Of a stretch of 64,000 bases of DNA, positions 60,901 to 64,000 are shown piece by piece. The notes under the pieces were generated by a model. It saw only the letters and a list, made by a program, of their open reading frames with translations. It searched no databases and was not told the DNA's origin. How positions within the stretch are numbered: position 1 is the first letter of the stretch; every line of letters starts with the position of its first letter. The DNA lies in assembly GCF_964199755.1 (NCBI RefSeq), contig NC_133930.1, positions 35,266,652 to 35,330,651 of the forward strand. The letters run 5' to 3'. The DNA comes from Larus michahellis (taxonomy: Eukaryota; Chordata; Aves; Charadriiformes; Laridae). The translations under genes were made by a program, and so were the position numbers.

Positions 60901-61278
60901 AATAAGTGATAAAAACGACACTGTTCCACCTGTTTTGACTAAACTTAAACAAGCCAGACTTAAAGTGTGCTCTCAATGAAAGCTTTAATTCCCGTTAGCT
61001 TCAGTGAGAGGTATGAATATGAGTGAACACACAGAAAGTTTTATGTAATTAAACAGCTCCCAAGACTGTCAATAGTAATAAACGTAGCTTCTTAGTACTC
61101 AGTAAGAGATATACATCAATCAACATAATATTAAGATGTTCTTTGGTACATAGAAAAACCTTTCACATACTTCTTTACTGTTTTTTTCAGAAGGCAGATC
61201 ATCTTCCTTTGAAGCATCCATCTCTTTTTCTTCTGTTTCAGCTTCTGTAGGTAAGTTGTTATCCCCTTTAGAGGATAA
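36851..61278 (-). CDS. PSIP1: PSIP1 (LEDGF/p75), C-terminal twelve coding exons
   Basis: In transcript order the exons are 61278-61171, 60588-60526, 58357-58243, 55297-55222, 54327-54102, 53444-53326, 50823-50768, 49521-49451, 43045-42944, 42222-42003, 39804-39693 and 36914-36851. All phases join, giving 443 residues that correspond to roughly residue 100 to the end of the 530-residue human protein. LEDGF/p75 is a nuclear coactivator. Its N-terminal PWWP domain (outside this window) reads H3K36 methylation, and its integrase-binding domain (IBD) tethers cellular partners and lentiviral integrase to chromatin. Visible here are the NLS (RRGRKRKAEKQ), two AT-hook-like motifs (KRGRPAA, KPRGRPK), a long Lys/Glu linker with an acidic SASDSEDD patch, and the whole IBD with IDNL and FLVGEGD. 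Identification rests on near-identity across the IBD. Confidence 0.95.
36915..39692. other. PSIP1 last intron
   Basis: Non-coding AT-rich intron containing copy B of the 45-bp repeat. A 15-bp TGTTCCCGTAACATG motif occurs twice near 38547-38582. No transposon was recognised. Confidence 0.5.
37220..37264. repeat. 45-bp direct repeat, copy B
   Basis: Second copy of the 36277-36321 block, 44 of 45 bases identical (C for G near the right end). It lies in the last PSIP1 intron. Sequences flanking the two copies differ. Confidence 0.92.
39693..39804 (-). CDS. PSIP1: PSIP1 coding exon 11 in window
   Basis: Encodes [20 protein letters not shown] and a Lys/Glu-rich continuation of the disordered C-terminal tail, ending two bases into a Lys codon before GTGAGT. 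It matches the human SKTLNGGSDAQDGNQPQ region. Confidence 0.92.
39805..42002. other. PSIP1 intron between exons 10 and 11 of this window
   Basis: 2.2 kb of AT-rich intron without a recognised repeat or exon. Frames here are short and overlapping. Confidence 0.5.
42003..42222 (-). CDS. PSIP1: PSIP1 coding exon 10 in window (IBD end)
   Basis: 73 codons plus one base. It begins [20 protein letters not shown] and contains [12 protein letters not shown], with the interhelical Phe and Val of the IBD (human F406, V408) intact. It then enters the hydrophilic tail ([15 protein letters not shown]). The donor is ACAG|GTAAGT. Confidence 0.96.
42351..42868 (-). mobile_element. CR1: CR1 LINE 3' portion (divergent subfamily)
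   Basis: Begins with ACAGAATTACAGAACAGCCAAGGTTGG, the reverse-complemented CR1 3' end, and continues into RT C-terminal sequence. The block near 42780-42860 (CATGGCCCTCCTTTGGACCC ... CCAGAACAGGACCCAGTACTCC) is diagnostic. It is 5'-truncated, with its frame destroyed, in a PSIP1 intron. Confidence 0.85.
42944..43045 (-). CDS. PSIP1: PSIP1 coding exon 9 in window (IBD, middle)
   Basis: 34 codons, phase 0, encoding [20 protein letters not shown] followed by [14 protein letters not shown]. Only one difference from the human sequence (MIL for MIT) is apparent. It is separated from the previous exon by a 6.4-kb intron filled with LTR and CR1 insertions. Confidence 0.96.
43046..44156. other. PSIP1 intron segment left of the LTR
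   Basis: Non-coding. It contains an exact 18-bp tandem duplication at 43452-43487 (GGGACTGCAGTTAATGTA). No repeat element was recognised. Confidence 0.55.
43452..43487. repeat. 18-bp tandem duplication
   Basis: Two exact adjacent copies of GGGACTGCAGTTAATGTA in the large PSIP1 intron. Exact identity suggests a recent event. Confidence 0.92.
44157..44936 (-). mobile_element. Avian ERV solo LTR, - orientation
   Basis: The left end TGTGGTGGGTTAGCCTTGGC and right end CCTTGCCTCTGACACCCAACA match, in reverse complement, a widespread avian LTR that I know as starting TGTATTGGGTTTG and ending CAACCCACCACA. Internal landmarks are the CTCGTGGGTCAAGATAAAAG and CAATTACTGT blocks and a TTAAG-type promoter element near 44783. 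No retroviral coding sequence flanks it, so it is a solo LTR in the PSIP1 intron. Confidence 0.75.
45540..46785 (-). mobile_element. CR1: Long CR1 LINE, 3' segment (RT)
   Basis: The - strand encodes decayed CR1 [10 protein letters not shown] and [20 protein letters not shown] at about 46750-46650, and [20 protein letters not shown] at about 46060-46000. It ends near 45540 without a clear canonical CR1 terminus. It is continuous in element coordinates with 47219-49220 but interrupted by an inserted LTR at 46786-47218. Confidence 0.82.
46786..47218 (+). mobile_element. Avian ERV LTR-like repeat, copy 2, nested in CR1
   Basis: Homologous to 8256-8706 along its length. It interrupts the - strand CR1 reading frame just upstream (in element order) of [10 protein letters not shown]1 sequence resumes a little after 47218, so this element is younger than the CR1. 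ATTAAA lies near its right end (about 47146). Confidence 0.6.
47219..49220 (-). mobile_element. CR1: Long CR1 LINE, 5' segment
   Basis: The - strand holds the end of the CR1 endonuclease domain ([20 protein letters not shown] followed by [10 protein letters not shown] at about 48050-47940). Further 5' is an ORF1 esterase-like piece ([15 protein letters not shown] at about 48970-48920). All frames are broken. The right boundary near 49220 is approximate. With the 3' part, this is the longest CR1 copy in the window, about 3.2 kb without the nested LTR. Confidence 0.75.
49451..49521 (-). CDS. PSIP1: PSIP1 coding exon 8 in window (IBD, first helix)
   Basis: Encodes [18 protein letters not shown] followed by KIDNL, identical to the human IBD start as I recall it. 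It includes the Ile-Asp pair (human I365/D366) that contacts integrase and cellular IBD-binding partners. Confidence 0.96.
50768..50823 (-). CDS. PSIP1: PSIP1 coding exon 7 in window
   Basis: A small 56-base exon encoding [18 protein letters not shown]. It matches the human NKDEGKKPEVKKVEKKR segment just before the IBD. Acceptor TTGATAG, donor G|GTTAGT. Confidence 0.93.
51731..51782 (-). mobile_element. CR1: Short CR1 3'-terminal fragment
   Basis: TCACAGACTCATCTAGGTTGG followed by AAGGGACCTTTAAGATCATAG is the reverse-complemented CR1 3' end. Only about 50 bases are present, a severe 5' truncation. Confidence 0.7.
53326..53444 (-). CDS. PSIP1: PSIP1 coding exon 6 in window (p52/p75 branch exon)
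   Basis: 39 codons plus two bases. It encodes [15 protein letters not shown] and a basic helix rich in KRKQEEQ. The exon ends ...GAATC|GTGAGT. In mammals the p52 isoform diverges at this junction; here read-through would add one Ser and stop at once (TCG TGA). Confidence 0.93.
54102..54327 (-). CDS. PSIP1: PSIP1 coding exon 5 in window (charged linker)
   Basis: 75 codons of Lys/Glu-rich, low-complexity linker containing [20 protein letters not shown], then the acidic/Ser patch [18 protein letters not shown], a likely CK2-type phosphorylation region. The long frame on another register of the same bases is a shadow. Confidence 0.95.
54328..55221. other. PSIP1 intron
   Basis: About 0.9 kb of AT-rich intron with no recognised repeat. 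Confidence 0.5.
55222..55297 (-). CDS. PSIP1: PSIP1 coding exon 4 in window (second AT-hook)
   Basis: Encodes [18 protein letters not shown], the second AT-hook-like RGRP motif, then CLPESD, with partial codons at both ends. The donor is TC|GTGAGT. Confidence 0.95.
55298..56303. other. PSIP1 intron left of the CR1
   Basis: Non-coding intron sequence with an A run near 56114-56125. Nothing was recognised. Confidence 0.5.
56304..57500 (-). mobile_element. CR1: CR1 LINE with open RT C-terminal half
   Basis: A 5'-truncated CR1 starting at its 3' end (GGAATCACGGAATCTTCAGAG ... GTTGGAAGGCACCTC). A 245-codon frame at 57366-56629 covers the RT palm/thumb: [20 protein letters not shown], then the catalytic YADD at residues 62-65, then [16 protein letters not shown] second piece at 56573-56379 holds the RT C-terminus ([20 protein letters not shown]). 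Frameshifts separate these pieces. It is the best preserved CR1 in the window, in a PSIP1 intron and in the same orientation as the gene. Confidence 0.93.
57501..60525. other. PSIP1 introns flanking exon 58357-58243
   Basis: AT-rich introns with simple T and A runs (for example 57702-57712). No further exon or element was recognised. Confidence 0.5.
58243..58357 (-). CDS. PSIP1: PSIP1 coding exon 3 in window (Ala-rich, first AT-hook)
   Basis: 38 codons plus one base. It starts [20 protein letters not shown] and ends [13 protein letters not shown], the first AT-hook-like motif. It is about six residues longer than the human exon as I recall it, because of an alanine-rich, GC-richer insert in the middle. 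Confidence 0.92.
60526..60588 (-). CDS. PSIP1: PSIP1 coding exon 2 in window (NLS)
   Basis: 21 codons between CTTCATAG and AAG|GTAACA. It encodes [12 protein letters not shown] followed by ARRGRKRK, the core of the LEDGF nuclear localisation signal completed by AEKQ in the next exon. Confidence 0.93.
61171..61278 (-). CDS. PSIP1: PSIP1 coding exon in window 1 (most 5')
   Basis: 36 codons, phase 0 at both ends, between TTTGCAG and GAA|GTATGT. It encodes an acidic/Ser-rich linker ([14 protein letters not shown]) aligning with the human VEEKETSVSKED region. It is the least conserved exon here, but its position, phase and splice sites fit. Confidence 0.82.
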
Positions 61279-62106
61279 CTGCAAAGGGAGTCAACATGGA
61301 GTAAAAAAATTTGCATTAAGAAGTACTTCACAGTGAAAAGAGAACTCGCTAATAAACATCAGGCTGCTTTTCACTTTATATAGTTTAAGTCTGTAGATAT
61401 ACTCCTTTCTTCGGTACACATTAAAATCTTACAGCAGACCACTTTCTCCAGTCCACAACTGCGAACAGTTGTCAGAACAGGTCAAATACAGCAACGTATC
61501 AGGGTGGAACTTAAATTCCACTTTGTGTTGATGATAACACTCAAGGTTCATTTAGATCACTTTATTTGTTGCATACAGATGGATGTCCGAGTCACAGACA
61601 ACATTTAGCAGAGTATCATTCTACTAAACAAAGACTTAATGTAGTAAACAGACCACAAACAAGTTGTTTCATCGTTTGTGAGATATTAATTGGTGATAAT
61701 TGGTGTTATCTAATCTATACCTTTTTTTCTGTTTTGTTGTTGTTTTTTTTTAAAACCTTAAAATACTAGGTTTTGTTGTAGGTGAGCAGTTAAGATTTGG
61801 AAAATCAAGAGTTTGTAGTAATTTACTTGAAAATAATCAACATTTCCTTGCAGCCTATGCCCATGCATGTTTTCTAGACCTTCAATTCATTCTCTGAACT
61901 TTGATGCTATTGCCTTGCACCACTTACAAGCACCTTTTGTAAAATTCCCTTTCAAAATAGCTACAGTTCTTAAAAGTTCAACACTGAACAAAAGCAACTC
62001 AGGCACAAGGCTATCATGTAATTGAATACATGTAATTCACCAAGTCTTTTTGGAGAATACAACTTTAAGACAGATCACCGTTACACTAAACCCAAGAATG
62101 TTATAG
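61279..62106. other. PSIP1 intron, start
   Basis: Non-coding. A T-rich run lies near 61738-61751. No PWWP-domain exon was found between here and the window end, so those exons lie outside. Confidence 0.5.
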
Positions 62107-62736
62107 TGTCACGGTTTTGGCCAAATTGGCCAATGCCTGGTGACAGATGCTCCCCCCCAACCTCTTATACACAGAGAGGAGGAGGAGAGGTAAAGAGAAA
62201 TTTACGAGTTTAGAAGAAACTAAACTACTGTAATGAAATATTAATAATAAAATATAAAGGAAATAACGAAATAGATACAGTATATACAAAATCGTATTAA
62301 GTTCCCAGGATGATGTCACCGGCAGGCAGTGGGGAAGTCCCAGGCTGGACTCGGGAACAGGTGGGAACTGGATTCCAGAGCTGGAGTCTGGAACCCACAG
62401 GTTGGGATTAAAAGCAGATGAACAGACAGGGTCGGCCATTGAAGAAAAAAAGCTGACCCTTTGATCCCTCAGCTTTTATATTGAGCATGGGGCAGATGGG
62501 ATGGAATACCCCTATCGGTCAGTTTTGGGTCACCTGTCCTGTCCACTCCCGCCCTGCAGGTTGGACCCCTCTATGCTTTTCTGTTTCCAACCCTCCAACA
62601 GGGCAAATAATTAAATTAGCTGACCTTGGTTGTTTCAGCAATAAGTACAAGCAAGAGCCTCTCTGCATACCACTCCTTGGCACGAGCTGTAAACATTGGT
62701 CTTATCACTCTGGAACAAACCGTTTCAGACACAACA
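62107..62736 (-). mobile_element. Avian ERV LTR, - orientation
   Basis: Reading the - strand, it starts TGTTGTGTCTGAAACGG and ends CCAAAACCGTGACA, giving TG...CA ends and about 630 bases. TATAAAA at 62480-62474 gives a promoter in the expected place for a - strand LTR. The sequence resembles a songbird-type LTR family that I recall (GGATGATGTCACCGGCAGGC block). A 112-codon frame (62439-62101) begins 35 bases after the TATA box. No matching internal retroviral sequence in this orientation was seen on either side. Confidence 0.65.
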
Positions 62737-63177
62737 TGCTGTTGTGAGAGTTCAAGCATGTTCAGAGAGTTAGAAGAAGCCTAGCTAAGAAATAAAATTA
62801 CTGAACAGAGAGTTGGTTCTGTTTTACCTCAAACTAGGACATATAGCTACATTAGTATCAAAAGAAAAGAAGTAAATTTGCTCCACGTTTTGCCTTAAAC
62901 TGATTAACTGACTGAGATTAATAATAGAAATCTATGTAAAAGGACACATTCTGCATCTTCCGTTTCACCTTTTTATTTAAAAGGCTCTTCTGTCTTCCTG
63001 TTTCTCTTTCACAGTGCCAGATCAGGACAGCCTGAAAGCACTTGGCAGGAGAAACATGAAGCTTAAGTCACTGCCATCCCCACTAGCACACGCTGCTTGC
63101 TGCCTAAGTTCACAGGGAAGCAAACTGATGAACCAGCCCAGTTTAAAAGAAGTTAGACAAAACCACGACAGATTTAT

Positions 63178-63195
63178 TGGTGCCCAACATGAGGC
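63178..63195 (+). other. Retroviral primer-binding-site-like sequence (Lys type)
   Basis: TGGTGCCCAACATGAGGC closely resembles the lysine-tRNA primer binding site of class II (ERVK-like) endogenous retroviruses. It would mark the junction between a 5' LTR and the internal region. A matching + strand LTR immediately to the left was not clearly delimited. Confidence 0.45.
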
Positions 63196-63452
63196 ACGAA
63201 CAGAGCTCTGATTTCCTGAACGGGCAACTGAATTCCAGCTTTTTCAGGGAGAATAGACAGTTCACATCATGTCATTCTTATGTGAAATCTTGTATCGTGT
63301 CTTTAGAGAGCTTTGTATGAAGTTAATTGATGCAATGGGGTTTAACTGGTTGAATATATTGCATGGTCTATTTCTTCTTTGTGTTTGGATGCAGTTTGCA
63401 TGCTATATTGGTGTGGATTTGCCTTCAGATGTGTAATCTTGTGCATCTCATG

Positions 63453-63512
63453 ATGGAGTCTTTTACTAATTACACTTTTGGGATGGATTCTTTTACTAAT
63501 TACACTCTTGGT
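63453..63512 (+). repeat. 30-bp tandem duplication
   Basis: Two adjacent 30-base units (ATGGAKTCTTTTACTAATTA...) differ at three or four positions. They encode two in-frame copies of M-(E/D)-SFTNYT-(F/L)-G within the 63363-63755 frame. Confidence 0.9.
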
Positions 63513-63754
63513 CTTACCTGGGGAAAGCTTACTTTGCCCTTTGATGATGATGCCAAAGTGACAGTAACAGAATTAGGGAATGAGAAACCTTTGGGCTGTT
63601 TGGAGAGTGAATGTTACTTTCATTCGTACGTGGTTTTGTTGTTGGGTTTCCTGAATGTGTTGCAGGGTTGGTTTATTGTTAAATATCAGTGCAGGAGTGA
63701 GTATTATGTGACATGTGATATTGCTACTCAAACCCCATGGCCAAGTCAGAGATA

Positions 63755-63877
63755 GCAGAAATTCAGACAACCCCACCTCCAAAAGCCACAGCAGAAATTC
63801 AGACAACCTTGCCACCGAAAGCTGCAGCAGGAATTCAGACAATCGTCTCACTGAAAGCTACAGCAGAAACTCAAAAC
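63755..63877 (+). repeat. 36-bp (12-codon) tandem repeat
   Basis: Three full units at 63755-63790, 63791-63826 and 63827-63862, plus a partial fourth. Each reads as A-(E/G)-IQT followed by a Pro/Lys-containing segment in the frame from 63737. On the other strand the same bases give a repeated LSEFLL, which I treat as a shadow. Confidence 0.9.
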
Positions 63878-64000
63878 AACTCAGATTACTGCCCAAGCCA
63901 CAACACAGACACAAACAACCAACGGCCCCGACATCAGCCATGCCTCCGCCTTATCAACACCAGCGCCAATGGCTACCCCCCCCACAGACCCCGGCAAAAG

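Larger units (their letters stand above)
63196..64000 (+). mobile_element. Endogenous retrovirus leader / 5' internal region, partial
   Basis: Follows the PBS-like site. It contains a 130-codon frame (63363-63755) with a 30-bp in-frame tandem duplication (63453-63512) and a hydrophobic segment. A second frame follows from ATG 63737, open for 88 codons to the window end. That frame carries three 12-residue repeats of the form AEIQTTPPPKAT and then a Thr/Gln/Pro-rich stretch. The composition would suit a gag leader or spacer region, but I recognise no matrix, capsid or protease domain. It is cut by the window edge. Confidence 0.4.

Noticed and set aside
62107-63195. Reading the 62107-62736 LTR as the 5' LTR of the + strand ERV at 63178
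   Set aside because: The TATA box and TG...CA ends place that LTR in - orientation, and over 400 bases separate it from the PBS-like site.
63573-63851. - strand frame with repeated LSEFLL
   Set aside because: It is the antisense translation of the 36-bp tandem repeat; the + strand reading suits the ERV orientation better.
61279-64000. Search for PSIP1 PWWP-domain exons
   Set aside because: No - strand segment encoding recognisable PWWP sequence with splice sites was seen; these exons probably lie beyond base 64000.
1-64000. tRNA, rRNA, snRNA and CRISPR features
   Set aside because: No cloverleaf-type tRNA, snRNA promoter elements or regular spacer arrays were noticed on either strand by reading; small RNAs cannot be excluded without computation.

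Overview
The window looks like bird nuclear DNA. It has multi-exon vertebrate genes, at least six clear CR1 LINE fragments (the dominant avian retrotransposon), and LTRs of types I know from bird genomes. Two genes account for the coding content. SNAPC3 (snRNA-activating protein complex subunit 3) is on the + strand, complete in nine coding exons between 15553 and 32719. PSIP1 (LEDGF) is on the - strand, with its last twelve coding exons between 61278 and 36851. The PSIP1 5' exons, including the PWWP domain, must lie beyond base 64000. The two genes are convergent, with stop codons about 4.1 kb apart. This matches the SNAPC3-PSIP1 order I know from human 9p22.3; that region corresponds to the avian Z chromosome, but Z linkage here is inference.

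Layout. 1-15100: largely gene-free intergenic DNA holding a decayed coding-like segment on the - strand (about 1726-1096), an ERV LTR-like repeat (8256-8706) and a CR1 tail (9771-10147). 15130-15990: a CpG-rich island with the SNAPC3 promoter and exon 1. A ZNF143-like motif, a 16-bp palindrome and a YY1-like motif sit just at the start codon. 15780-32571: SNAPC3 introns with a + strand CR1 (16141-17086), an older CR1/L3-like piece and an ERV LTR (27253-27853). 32720-36850: the shared 3' flank, with a CR1 (33297-33930) and candidate poly(A) signals for both genes. 36851-61278: PSIP1 exons and introns, the introns carrying CR1s, LTRs and one LTR nested inside a long CR1. 61279-64000: a PSIP1 intron containing an LTR on the - strand (62107-62736) and, on the + strand, a lysine-type primer-binding-site-like sequence followed by retroviral-leader-like sequence. 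That stretch includes an open frame with a 12-residue repeat running off the window end.

Function. SNAPC3 is the zinc-binding SNAP50 subunit that helps bind the proximal sequence element of snRNA promoters for Pol II and Pol III. PSIP1 encodes a chromatin-tethering coactivator. The window supplies its NLS, two AT-hook-like RGRP motifs, the charged linker and the complete integrase-binding domain. No RNA genes, CRISPR arrays or wholly new systems were recognised. The most useful leads are the decayed coding segment near the left end, the ERV leader at the right end, the 45-bp duplicated block in the PSIP1 tail, and a splice-site read-through that would make a p52-like PSIP1 product.
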